From positions 1 through 62,839 of the forward strand of contig NZ_CADCWD010000055.1 of NCBI RefSeq assembly GCF_902806315.1: DNA of 62,839 bases, written 5' to 3'. This document shows, one piece after another, positions 43,654 through 52,007 of the stretch. The stretch's first letter is position 1. Each line of letters begins with the position of its first letter. The notes under the pieces were generated by a model. That model was not told the origin of the DNA. It saw nothing but the letters and a program-made list of their open reading frames with translations, and did no database searches. The stretch is from an uncultured Sphingosinicella sp. GTDB taxonomy: Bacteria > Pseudomonadota > Alphaproteobacteria > Sphingomonadales > Sphingomonadaceae. Position numbers and translations under genes: made by a program.

Positions 43654-44702
43654 CGGGTTTCTGTGACCTTCTTGAGGTGCGGCGGCTCGTCGGGGTGGAG
43701 GCCGCGCGCGATGCTGAGCGCCGCCGCCATCCTGTAGAAGCTCTGGATCGATGCGATCGGGGCGATTGCGGGGTGGAGGCGCGGGACGAACGGAAGGGGC
43801 AGGGCGCCGCCAATGGCCTCGCAGGTGATCATCACCTGGGCGCCGCGCGAGATGAAGTCGCTCGCTAGCGGCTCGAAGGCATCGCGCGCTTCATCGTTCG
43901 GGACCAGCATCATCACCGGAAACCCCGCGCCGACGATCGCCATCGGACCATGCTTCACTTCCGCGGCGCTGTAGGATTCCGCGTGAAGGCCGCAGGTTTC
44001 CTTGAGCTTCAGCGCGGCCTCCTGCGCGATGCCGAGGCTGAGGCCGCGCCCCAGGACGTAGAGATTGGCCGCAGGGGCGAGCGGCGTGAGAGCGGGCGAC
44101 CAGTCTAGCCCCCAGGCTTCGCCCAGGATTCGAGGCGCGTCGGACAGCCCGCCTTGCAGCGCTTCGTCATCGGTCCAGGCGGCGACCAGCCGGGCGATCG
44201 CGAGCAGGGAAGCAATGTAGGACTTGGTCGCGGCGACGCTCCGTTCGGTGCCGGCGAGGAGCGGGATCGTGACTTCGGCGATGTCGGCCAGCGGCGAGCT
44301 CGCATCGTTGACGATCGCGACCACGAGCGCGCCTGCATCGCGCGCGGCCTTCGCGGAAACGAGGAGGTCGGGGCTGCGGCCGGATTGCGAGATGGCGAGG
44401 AAGAGCGCGCTGTCGAGCTTGCGCCAGGAGGTGCCGTAGACCGACGAGGTGGAGGGCGCGAAGGACGCGACCGGCGTGCGGGCGCGGGTCTCGATCAGAT
44501 ATTTCGCGTACGTCGCGGCATGGTCCGAGCTGCCCCTGGCGCAGGTGACGACGAGACGCGGGTCGAGGTTGCGCAGACGACCGCCGAGGCTGCTCATCAG
44601 CTCGGCGAGTTCCGCATTCTGGCGCTCCGCGACCGCCGGCGCCTCGGCGGCTTCCCGCTGCATCAGGGTCTGCTCGGCGCGAAGAGGCTCGGGGGCTGAC
44701 AC
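43650..44702 (-). CDS. SIS-domain glucosamine-6-phosphate deaminase (NagB-II type)
   Basis: The 350-residue protein has two SIS domains as in the isomerase half of GlmS but no glutaminase domain. Features are VTCARGSSDHAATYAKYLIE, LFLAISQSGRSPDLL, GTERSVAATKSYIASL and ETCGLHAESYSAAEVKHGPMAI. Proteins of this layout next to nagA act as non-homologous GlcN-6-P deaminases, giving fructose-6-phosphate and ammonia. A GTG start at 44702 gives the natural N-terminus (M)SAPEPLRAEQTLMQREA; an ATG at 44738 is an alternative. It is coupled to nagA by ATGA. Confidence 0.88.
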   Translation of the reverse strand: MSAPEPLRAEQTLMQREAAEAPAVAERQNAELAELMSSLGGRLRNLDPRLVVTCARGSSDHAATYAKYLIETRARTPVASFAPSTSSVYGTSWRKLDSALFLAISQSGRSPDLLVSAKAARDAGALVVAIVNDASSPLADIAEVTIPLLAGTERSVAATKSYIASLLAIARLVAAWTDDEALQGGLSDAPRILGEAWGLDWSPALTPLAPAANLYVLGRGLSLGIAQEAALKLKETCGLHAESYSAAEVKHGPMAIVGAGFPVMMLVPNDEARDAFEPLASDFISRGAQVMITCEAIGGALPLPFVPRLHPAIAPIASIQSFYRMAAALSIARGLHPDEPPHLKKVTETR

Positions 44703-44811
44703 GCCCCGGCGCCTATCAGGCCGAAGTGGCGCCAGCAATCGCCCAGCAACGGCACGTTGTCACCCGCAGCCGCGTTCCGATATGCTGGCTGCAAAGGCCC
44801 CGGAGAGACGA

Positions 44812-46233
44812 ATGCACATTGCCGCGTCGAGAGTGAGCGCCGAGGCGACATCCTCGCTTCAGGCCGCGCTCGCGGCGGAGTTCGGGCCGCGGCTCCTGAA
44901 CAGCCCCAGCGCGCTCAGCCAATATGGGCGGAGCGAGGGTCATCATGGCGAGCATCTGCCCGATCTCGTCGTGCGCCCGACGAGCGTGGAGGAGGTGCAG
45001 CGGCTGGTCCGCGCAGCGCGGGAGTTCCGCGTTCCGGTCGTGCCTTATGGCGCCGGCACGTCGCTCGAGGGCAATGCCGCCTCCGTCGCAGGCGGGCTTT
45101 GCATCGACCTTTCGGCGATGGACCGCATCGTCGAGATCAGCCCGGAAGACATGCTGTGCGTGGTCGAACCCGGCGTCACGCGCGAGCAGCTCAATGCCGA
45201 GCTGAGGAGCACCGGCCTCTTCTTCCCCATCGATCCGGGCGCCAATGCCACCATGGCCGGCATGATCGCCACGCGCGCGAGCGGCACCAATGCGGTGCGC
45301 TACGGCACGATGCGGGAGAATACACTGGCGCTGAAGGTGGTGCTTCCCGACGGCACCCTCGTCCGCACCGGCTCGCGCGCCCGCAAGTCCGCCGCGGGAT
45401 ACGACCTCACCCACCTCTTCTTGGGCTCCGAGGGCACGCTCGGCATCACTGTGGAAGCGACGTTGCGGCTGCATGGCCAGCCGGAGACGGTGCTGGCCGG
45501 CACCTGGCCGTTCGAGACGCTGGAGGGGGCGGTGCATACCGTCATCGCCACGATCCAGTCCGGCGTCCCGGTCGCGCGGATCGAGCTCCTGGACGCGGCC
45601 GCGATCCGGGCCTGCAACCGGTTCTCGAACCTCGCGCTTCCCGAGCAGCCGACGCTGTTCATCGAGCTGCACGGCTCCGAAGGAGCGGTTCGCGAGCAGC
45701 TCGATCTGATGCAGACCTTCGGAAGCGAGCTCGGGGGTGGGACGCTCACCCGCGCTGTCGAGACCGAGGCGCGCTCGGCGCTGTGGAAAGCGCGGCACCA
45801 GGCGCTACCCGCCGCCCGCGCGATGCTGCCCAATTCGGTTACCTGGGTGACGGACGTTTGCGTCCCCATTTCGCACCTCGCCGACGCGATCGGGCGCGTG
45901 CAGGCGGAGGTGGAGCGCACGGGCCTCCTGGCTCCCATCCTCGGCCATGTCGGCGACGGCAACTTCCACGTCTTCTTCGTGCTCGCTCCCGACGACGAGC
46001 ACTCCTGGGCAAAGGCCCGGGCGATCAATGAGGCGATGGTCGAGCATGCGCTCTCGGTCGGCGGCACTTGCACGGGCGAGCACGGCATCGGCATCGGCAA
46101 GCGCGAGGCGATGCTGATGGAGCATGGCCCCGAAGCGGTGCAATTGATGCGGCGGCTGAAGGACGCGATCGACCCCGAAGGGCTGCTCAACCCTTCCAAG
46201 CTCTTCGGCGACAAAGCGGCGGAGACCCGCTAA
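44812..46233 (+). CDS. FAD-linked oxidase, probable D-lactate dehydrogenase
   Basis: The 473-residue protein has a PCMH-type FAD domain (VVRPTSVEEVQRLVRAAREF, VPYGAGTSLEGN, IDPGANATMAGMIATRASG) and a C-terminal FAD-oxidase domain with GHVGDGNFHVFF and TCTGEHGIGIGKREAM. This pattern is that of cytochrome-type D-lactate dehydrogenases and glycolate oxidase GlcD. D-lactate is the by-product of MurQ, encoded 3.2 kb away, so the D-lactate role is favoured. The ATG at 44812 has GGAGAG upstream; the longer open frame upstream overlaps the divergent SIS gene and is rejected. Confidence 0.88.
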   Translation: MHIAASRVSAEATSSLQAALAAEFGPRLLNSPSALSQYGRSEGHHGEHLPDLVVRPTSVEEVQRLVRAAREFRVPVVPYGAGTSLEGNAASVAGGLCIDLSAMDRIVEISPEDMLCVVEPGVTREQLNAELRSTGLFFPIDPGANATMAGMIATRASGTNAVRYGTMRENTLALKVVLPDGTLVRTGSRARKSAAGYDLTHLFLGSEGTLGITVEATLRLHGQPETVLAGTWPFETLEGAVHTVIATIQSGVPVARIELLDAAAIRACNRFSNLALPEQPTLFIELHGSEGAVREQLDLMQTFGSELGGGTLTRAVETEARSALWKARHQALPAARAMLPNSVTWVTDVCVPISHLADAIGRVQAEVERTGLLAPILGHVGDGNFHVFFVLAPDDEHSWAKARAINEAMVEHALSVGGTCTGEHGIGIGKREAMLMEHGPEAVQLMRRLKDAIDPEGLLNPSKLFGDKAAETR

Positions 46234-46263
46234 GCCTGCGCTCGAACGAACGAACCGCAGCCG

Positions 46264-47145
46264 ATGAACCTCCGCCATATCGAGATCTTCCACGCCGTTT
46301 ACGTCAACGGCTCCGTCAGCGCCGCAGCGCGTGCGCTGAACGTGTCGCAGCCGTCGGTGTCGAAGATGTTGCGCCATGCCGAATCCCTGCTGGGATTTCC
46401 GCTCTTCCAGAGGACCAGCGGCGGGCTCGTTCCGACGCAGGACGCGCATGTGCTCTTCACCGAGGTGAGCGAGATCCAAGACCGGGTTTATGCGCTGCGA
46501 GAGGCGGGCCGGAACCTGCGCCGCGGCGTTGGCGGCGTGCTCCGCGTCTCGGCGCTGCCCTCGCTCGCGCTCGACGCCATCCCGACGGCGGTGTCGCGCT
46601 TCCTGCGCACGCACAGCGACGTGAAGTTCGACCTCCAGACGGTGCATCACGACGATCTGCTGCGGAAGCTTTACGAGCGCGAGAGCGACATCGCGATCGC
46701 CTACCAGGTGCCGCCGGCAGCGCCGATCGGCCATCGCTGGCTTGGCGAGGGCGAATTGGTCGTGCTCTACCGGGAGGAGGACATGCCCGACGCGCCGCCG
46801 CGGATAGAGCTGGAGCAGCTTCGCGGCCGCCGCTTCATCAGCCTCGCCGCGAGCGGGCCGATCGGGCAGCTCTTCACTCAGGAACTGCAGCGTCTGGAGC
46901 TGGAGCTGGACGAGGTCGTCTCGGCCCGGACCTTCTACATCGCGAGCGCACTCGTTCGGCAGGGCGTGGGGATGACCGTGGTCGACAGCTTCACCGCCCA
47001 GGCCTCGCTCGTGCCGGGTCTCGCCATGCGCCCGCTGAAGCCGCCGCTCACCTTCGACATCCACGCCATGTTCCTGATCAACCGGCCCCCCGGCGCGCTC
47101 GCGACCGAGTTCCTGAAGACGCTGGGCCGCATCCTCGATGCATAA
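46264..47145 (+). CDS. LysR family regulator, probable DgcR
   Basis: The 293-residue protein has an N-terminal LysR helix-turn-helix (MNLRHIEIFHAVYVNGSVSAAARALNVSQPSVSKMLRHAE) and a periplasmic-binding-like effector domain (LRVSALPSLALDAIPTAVSRF, IAIAYQVPP). It is directly upstream of DgcN and DgcA homologues on the same strand. In the published DgcN-DgcA D-glutamate pathway a LysR protein called DgcR controls the genes. This position makes the same role likely, with D-glutamate as a possible effector. It lies 30 bases after the D-lactate dehydrogenase gene and may be read with it. Confidence 0.85.
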   Translation: MNLRHIEIFHAVYVNGSVSAAARALNVSQPSVSKMLRHAESLLGFPLFQRTSGGLVPTQDAHVLFTEVSEIQDRVYALREAGRNLRRGVGGVLRVSALPSLALDAIPTAVSRFLRTHSDVKFDLQTVHHDDLLRKLYERESDIAIAYQVPPAAPIGHRWLGEGELVVLYREEDMPDAPPRIELEQLRGRRFISLAASGPIGQLFTQELQRLELELDEVVSARTFYIASALVRQGVGMTVVDSFTAQASLVPGLAMRPLKPPLTFDIHAMFLINRPPGALATEFLKTLGRILDA

Positions 47146-47154
47146 CGAGCGGCT

Positions 47155-47177
47155 ATAGCGAGCGCCGCACTCGCTAT
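47155..47177. promoter_or_regulatory. Inverted repeat between the LysR gene and dgcN
   Basis: An 8-bp inverted repeat ATAGCGAG / CTCGCTAT with a seven-base loop lies just after the LysR stop and 38 bases before the dgcN start. It may be a LysR-type operator or an attenuating hairpin. It lacks a T-tract. Confidence 0.4.
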
Positions 47178-47215
47178 GCGTGGAGCTTGGAGGGTGTCGA
47201 TACGTTTCGGCCTCG

Positions 47216-48250
47216 ATGATCCCGGCGCCTTTTCTCGTTTATCTCGGCCACAGCGCGGATGCGCTCGGCATCAAGACTTCGCGCGGGGTCGCGACCTTCC
47301 GGCGTGAGGATTGCGTCGGCGAGTTCCGCTATGACGATTGCCCGATGACGCTCGGCCTGCCGCGCCTCGGGATGGCAGAAGCCGCGGCTGCCGGGGCGCG
47401 GACCCTGGTGCTGGGAGTGGCCAGCGCCGGCGGCAAGCTTCCGACCGATCTCGTCGACGATGCGGCGGCGGCGCTGGAAGCCGGCATGAACGTGGCGGCG
47501 GGCCTGCACGAGCGGCTCCGCGGCGAGCCGCGCCTCGTTGCGCTTGCGGCCGAGCGGGGGCTGCAGCTGTTCGATCTTCGCGAGCCGCCCGAGAACCTCA
47601 CAGTCGGAAAGGGCTATCCGCGAGCCGGGCACCGGCTGTTGACGGTGGGCACGGACTGCTCGGTGGGCAAGATGTATGCGACGCTCGCCCTCACCCGCGC
47701 CCTTCGCGAGCGCGGCATCGCTGCGGATTTCCGGGCCACCGGCCAGACCGGCATCCTGATCGCCGGCGAAGGCGTCCCGGTCGACGCGGTGGTGGCGGAC
47801 TTCATCGCAGGCGCGATCGAGCAGCTGGCGCCCGCACGCGACGATGACGGCTGGGACCTGATCGAAGGGCAGGGCTCGCTCTTCCACCCGTCCTTCGCCG
47901 GCGTGTCGATGGGCCTGCTCCACGGCGCCCAGCCCGAGGCGCTGGTGCTCTGCCATGAGCCCGGTCGCCCGCACATGCGCGGCATTCCCGGCCGCACGCT
48001 CCCGGAGCTCGCCGAATGCCTCGAGCGCAATCTCGAGGCCGCGCGGCTGACCAGCCCCGAAGTGCGCGCCGTCGGCGTTTGCCTCAACACGTCGGGCATG
48101 AGCCTCGAATCCGCCCTTCGCCTCTGCGCGAAGACGGAGGACCAGCTCGGCATCCCCTGCACCGATCCGATGGCCTTCGGAGTGGATGCGATTCTAGACC
48201 GGCTCCTATGCGTCGCACCCTCCACGCGCAGCACGATCGCTTCCCACTGA
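47216..48250 (+). CDS. dgcN: DUF1611 protein, D-glutamate N-acetyltransferase DgcN homologue
   Basis: The 344-residue protein belongs to DUF1611. It has LGHSADALGIKTSRGVATF at the N-terminus, a P-loop TDCSVGKM near residue 145, RATGQTGILIAGEG, and IEGQGSLFHPSFAGVS. DgcN homologues are reported to N-acetylate D-glutamate, after which DgcA epimerises N-acetyl-D-Glu to N-acetyl-L-Glu. The next gene is a DgcA-type epimerase that overlaps this gene by 43 bases. The ATG at 47216 is the first likely start; the in-frame codons upstream overlap the inverted repeat. Confidence 0.88.
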   Translation: MIPAPFLVYLGHSADALGIKTSRGVATFRREDCVGEFRYDDCPMTLGLPRLGMAEAAAAGARTLVLGVASAGGKLPTDLVDDAAAALEAGMNVAAGLHERLRGEPRLVALAAERGLQLFDLREPPENLTVGKGYPRAGHRLLTVGTDCSVGKMYATLALTRALRERGIAADFRATGQTGILIAGEGVPVDAVVADFIAGAIEQLAPARDDDGWDLIEGQGSLFHPSFAGVSMGLLHGAQPEALVLCHEPGRPHMRGIPGRTLPELAECLERNLEAARLTSPEVRAVGVCLNTSGMSLESALRLCAKTEDQLGIPCTDPMAFGVDAILDRLLCVAPSTRSTIASH

Positions 48251-49197
48251 CCCATCCGTTCCGGATCGCCCGCGGCGTGAAAACCGCCGCGGACGTGATC
48301 ACCGTGACGATTTTAGAACGGGATGTGACGGGGCAGGGCGAGGGCGTGCCGTACCCGCGCTATGGGGAGAGCGTCGAAAGCACGCTTGCGCAAATCCAGG
48401 AGGTGCGGGCGCTTGTCGAGAGCGGAGGGGAGCGGACCGACTTCCTGAGGGCAATGGAGCCCGGCGCCGCGCGCAATGCGATCGACTGTGCCTTGTGGGA
48501 CCTGGAGTCTCGCCGCTCGGGGCGAGATGTCGCGGCCATGATCGGGGCGCCCGCGCCGGAGCGGCTGCCGAGCGCGCTCACGATCGTGATCGATACGCCG
48601 GAGGCAATGGCCCGTGCGACCGCGATCGTGGCCCATGCGCCTTTGCTCAAGGTCAAGGTCGACGCGAACGACCCCGAGGCGCAGATCCGGGCCGTGCGGG
48701 CGGCGGCTCCCCAAGCGGCCTTGATCGTCGATCCCAATGAGAGCTGGGACCGGAAGCTGGTCGAGGCCATGCAGCCGCTGCTCGCGGAACTGCGGGTGGC
48801 GCTCCTTGAGCAGCCGGTTCCGGCCGGCAAGGACGCATGGCTGGAGGGCTTCCGGCCCGCCGTTCCGATCTGCGCGGACGAGTCCGTCCATGTCGCGGCC
48901 GACCTGGAGACGATCGCGCGCCGCTATCAGGTGGTGAACGTGAAGCTCGACAAGTCCGGTGGGCTGACGGCGGGGCTGGAGCTTGCCCATGCCGCCCGGG
49001 CGCGAGGGCTCTGCCTCATGACCGGCTGCATGGTCAGCTCCTCGCTTTCGATTGCCCCGGCGCTCCACGTCGCCCGCATGTCCGACTTCGTCGATCTTGA
49101 CGGTCCGATCTGGCTCAGGGAGGATCGGCCCGGCGGCGTGAGGGATGAAGGCGGCCTGCTCAATCCTCCCGCCGCGGGTTTCTGGGGAACGGCATGA
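48208..49197 (+). CDS. dgcA: Dipeptide/N-acyl-glutamate epimerase DgcA (enolase superfamily)
   Basis: The 329-residue protein is a muconate-lactonising-subgroup enolase-superfamily epimerase. Catalytic residues are K148-V-K150, metal ligands D175, E201 and D224, and a second-face Lys at about K246, with a C-terminal DLDGP (D-x-D) typical of L-Ala-D/L-Glu epimerases. It could epimerise L-Ala-D-Glu from peptidoglycan and N-acetyl-D-glutamate from DgcN. The ATG lies 43 bases inside dgcN and the stop overlaps the D-aminoacylase by ATGA, so expression is tightly coupled. Confidence 0.92.
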   Translation: MRRTLHAQHDRFPLTHPFRIARGVKTAADVITVTILERDVTGQGEGVPYPRYGESVESTLAQIQEVRALVESGGERTDFLRAMEPGAARNAIDCALWDLESRRSGRDVAAMIGAPAPERLPSALTIVIDTPEAMARATAIVAHAPLLKVKVDANDPEAQIRAVRAAAPQAALIVDPNESWDRKLVEAMQPLLAELRVALLEQPVPAGKDAWLEGFRPAVPICADESVHVAADLETIARRYQVVNVKLDKSGGLTAGLELAHAARARGLCLMTGCMVSSSLSIAPALHVARMSDFVDLDGPIWLREDRPGGVRDEGGLLNPPAAGFWGTA

Positions 49198-50759
49198 AGG
49201 TGCGGCGTCTTGCGCTGCTGCTCGCGATTTCGGTCGCTGGTCTCGGCGCGGCGCCCGTGCCGGAGACGGTGGACCTGCTGATCAGGGGCGGGACGATCTA
49301 CACGGGCTCGGCCGCCCCGTTCGTTGGCGACGTGGCGGTTGCGGGGGATCGCATCCGCGCCGTGGGCCGGCGATTGCCTTTCACCGCCCGGCGCGTGGTG
49401 GACGCGCGCGGGATGATCGTGGCCCCGGGCTTCATCGACCCGCACACCCATGCCGGCGAGCAGCTTGCGTCGGACGATGCCAAGGCCCGGCTCATTCCGG
49501 CTTTCCTGATGCAGGGCGTGACGACCGCCTTCATCGGCAATGACGGGCGCGGCGAGGCGGACATGGCCGCGGTGCTCGGGCGCGCCGCCGGCAAGCCGGT
49601 TGGGATCAATTATGCGGCCTATGTCGGATTCGGCACGGTCCGCAAGGCGGTGGTGGGCGAGGAAGATCGCGCGCCCACGCCGGCCGAGCTCGGGCGCATG
49701 AAGCAGATGGTCTCGGCTGCGATGTGCCAAGGCGCGCTCGGGCTCTCGACGGGGCTGTTCTACGCCCCGCAAAGCTTCGCCAAGACGGACGAGGTGGTCG
49801 CGCTGGCACGGGAGGCTGGCGCACGGGGCGGCGTTTACGACAGCCATATCCGTGATGAGTCGAGCTACACGGTCGGGCTGCTGGCGGCTGTCGACGAGGC
49901 GATCGCCGTCGGGCGTGAGGCGAGGCTGCCGGTCAACATCTCGCACATCAAGGCGCTTGGCGTGGACGTGCATGGCCAGGCACCCGTCATCATCGCAAAG
50001 GTGGAAGCGGCGCAGCGAGCGGGGCAGAAGGTGACTGCGGACCAATATCCCTGGTCCGCGTCGGGGACGAGCCTCGTTGCCGCTTTGATACCGCTCTGGG
50101 CGCAGGACGGCGGCCGGAGCGCAATCCTCAAGCGGTTCGACGACCCCGCTCTGGCCGCGCGGCTGCGGACCGGAATTGTCGAAAACCTGCGCAAGCGGGG
50201 AGGCGCGGCATCGCTCCTGATCACCGAGGGCGACCATAAAGGCCGGACGCTGGAGCAGGTCTCGGCTGGACATGGGGGCGATCCGGTCGCTGCCGCGATG
50301 GCGGTGATCCGCGTCAAGGATCCGGCGGTCGCCTCGTTCAACCAGACCGAACCCGACATCGCCGCCTTCATGCGGCGGCCATGGGTGATGACCGGCTCTG
50401 ATGCTTCGATTGGCCACCCCCGCGCCTTCGGGAGCTTCGCGCGCAAATACTCGGAATATGTCGTCGCCAGGAAGGTGCTGAAATTGCGGGAGTTCATCGA
50501 GCGCAGCACCGCGCTGACCGCGGACACGTTCCGCCTCACCGATCGCGGGCGGCTGCGGCCCGGCGCCTTTGCCGACATCCTTGTCTTCGATCCCAAACGC
50601 TTCGCCGCCCGGGCCAATTATGAGCAGCCGACCTTGCTGGCCGAGGGCGTCCGGACCGTTCTCGTCAACGGCGTGGTCGCCGTCGACAACGGCGCGCTGA
50701 CCGGAGCGGCGGCCGGGCGTGCGCTCGCGCGGACACCGACGCCGGGCACCTGCCGATGA
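49194..50759 (+). CDS. Exported D-aminoacylase / N-acyl-D-amino acid deacylase
   Basis: The 521-residue amidohydrolase begins with a signal peptide (MKVRRLALLLAISVAGLGAAP) and so acts in the periplasm. Metal-site motifs are FIDPHTHAGEQ (H-x-H), a Cys-containing segment AAMCQGALGLSTGLFYAP, SHIRDESS, NISHIKALG, and MTGSDASIGHPRAFG, as in D-aminoacylases. It would free D-amino acids from N-acyl-D-forms. It overlaps dgcA by ATGA and the symporter by ATGA, so it belongs to the same operon. Activity toward D-Glu, D-Ala or other residues cannot be told from sequence. Confidence 0.87.
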   Translation: MKVRRLALLLAISVAGLGAAPVPETVDLLIRGGTIYTGSAAPFVGDVAVAGDRIRAVGRRLPFTARRVVDARGMIVAPGFIDPHTHAGEQLASDDAKARLIPAFLMQGVTTAFIGNDGRGEADMAAVLGRAAGKPVGINYAAYVGFGTVRKAVVGEEDRAPTPAELGRMKQMVSAAMCQGALGLSTGLFYAPQSFAKTDEVVALAREAGARGGVYDSHIRDESSYTVGLLAAVDEAIAVGREARLPVNISHIKALGVDVHGQAPVIIAKVEAAQRAGQKVTADQYPWSASGTSLVAALIPLWAQDGGRSAILKRFDDPALAARLRTGIVENLRKRGGAASLLITEGDHKGRTLEQVSAGHGGDPVAAAMAVIRVKDPAVASFNQTEPDIAAFMRRPWVMTGSDASIGHPRAFGSFARKYSEYVVARKVLKLREFIERSTALTADTFRLTDRGRLRPGAFADILVFDPKRFAARANYEQPTLLAEGVRTVLVNGVVAVDNGALTGAAAGRALARTPTPGTCR

Positions 50760-52006
50760 GGCTGCTGCGCGGCTGGTTCGCTATTCCGCTCTGGAAGCGG
50801 GTGCTGGGCGCACTCGCGCTCGGCCTGCTCTTCGCTCTGGTCTGGCCCCAGGCCACACCGGCGGTGCAGTTCATGGGCGATTTGTTCGTGCGCGCGATCC
50901 GGATGCTGGTCGTCCCGATCGTGCTGGTGACGATCGCCTCGGGCATCACCGCGCTCGGCGATCCTAAGCGGATCGGAAGCCTCGGCGGGCGAACGATCGG
51001 CCTGTTCGCGCTTACCACCGCGTTCGCGGTGTCGATCGGCATGGCCGTCGCCACCCTGATCCGGCCCGGCGAGGGCGCGCCGCTCGGCACGGCTGCACCG
51101 CACGTGTTCGGCAAGCCGGTCACGCCTTACGAGCAACTGATCGGCATCATCCCCACCAACATCGTCGAGGCACTGTCCAAGGGCGACATGCTCGCCATCA
51201 TCTTCGTCGCAATCCTGCTCGGCGTGGGAACGCTGGTGGCTGGCGAGGCGGGGAAGCCGTTCGCTTCCTTGCTCCAGTCCGCCTCATCGGTGCTGCTCAA
51301 GATCGTCGGCATCGTGATGGAGGCCACCCCGTTCGGCGTTTTCGCGCTGATCGCCAATGCCGTGGCTGCGAACGGAGCGGCGGTGTTCGTCAATGTCGGG
51401 TGGCTCGCGCTGGCTGTCGTGCTCGGCTCGGCGCTGCAGATCCTGCTGGTGCACAGCCTGCTTCTAAAATTCCTCGCGCGGGTGCCGATCCTGCGCTTCT
51501 ATCGCGGCATCGTTGATGCGCTGGTCGTCGCCTTTTCAACGGCCTCCAGTTCCGCGACACTGCCGGTGGCTATGCGCGTCGCCGAAAAGAACCTCGGTGT
51601 CGGACGCCCCGTCTTCTCGACCGTGCTCCCGCTCGGCGCGAGCATCGGTAAGGACGGCACGGCCATGTATGTCGGCTTGCTCAGCATGTTCGCGCTGCAG
51701 GCGTTCGGAACGCCGCTGACGCCGACCGTCTACGGCCTCGTGCTGCTGACCGGAGCGCTCGCCGCCTTCGGGACCGCGCCGGTTCCGTCGGCGTCGCTCT
51801 TCATGCTCGCCGCCGTGCTGTCCGCGGTGGGCGTCGCGCCCGAGCAGACGGCTTTGGTGGTCGGCTTCGTGCTTCCGTTCGACCGGCTGCTCGACATGAC
51901 CCGCACCGTGCCCAGCGCCAGCGCCAACCTGACCGTCGCCACCACGGTCGCGCGCTGGGAGCGCGAGCTGGACGACGAGGTGCTGAGGGCGCGGCCGGTC
52001 GCCTGA
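50756..52006 (+). CDS. Dicarboxylate/amino acid:cation symporter (GltP-type)
   Basis: The 416-residue inner membrane protein is of the DAACS/GltPh family with about eight membrane helices and two re-entrant loops. Family motifs are FVRAIRMLVVPIVLVTIASGI, the serine-rich AFSTASSSATLPVAM, GASIGKDGTAMYVGL (in place of the usual NMDGT), and DRLLDMTRTVPSASANL near the C-terminus. It probably imports glutamate, D-glutamate or related acids using an ion gradient. As the last gene after dgcN, dgcA and the D-aminoacylase, it gives the operon a transporter. The K-D-G-T variant may alter ion or substrate choice. Confidence 0.9.
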   Translation: MRLLRGWFAIPLWKRVLGALALGLLFALVWPQATPAVQFMGDLFVRAIRMLVVPIVLVTIASGITALGDPKRIGSLGGRTIGLFALTTAFAVSIGMAVATLIRPGEGAPLGTAAPHVFGKPVTPYEQLIGIIPTNIVEALSKGDMLAIIFVAILLGVGTLVAGEAGKPFASLLQSASSVLLKIVGIVMEATPFGVFALIANAVAANGAAVFVNVGWLALAVVLGSALQILLVHSLLLKFLARVPILRFYRGIVDALVVAFSTASSSATLPVAMRVAEKNLGVGRPVFSTVLPLGASIGKDGTAMYVGLLSMFALQAFGTPLTPTVYGLVLLTGALAAFGTAPVPSASLFMLAAVLSAVGVAPEQTALVVGFVLPFDRLLDMTRTVPSASANLTVATTVARWERELDDEVLRARPVA

Positions 52007-52007
52007 C

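Noticed and set aside
44812-46233. Glycolate oxidase subunit GlcD as the main call
   Set aside because: The glcE and glcF partners are absent, and murQ nearby supplies D-lactate, so the D-lactate dehydrogenase reading is preferred, though not proven.
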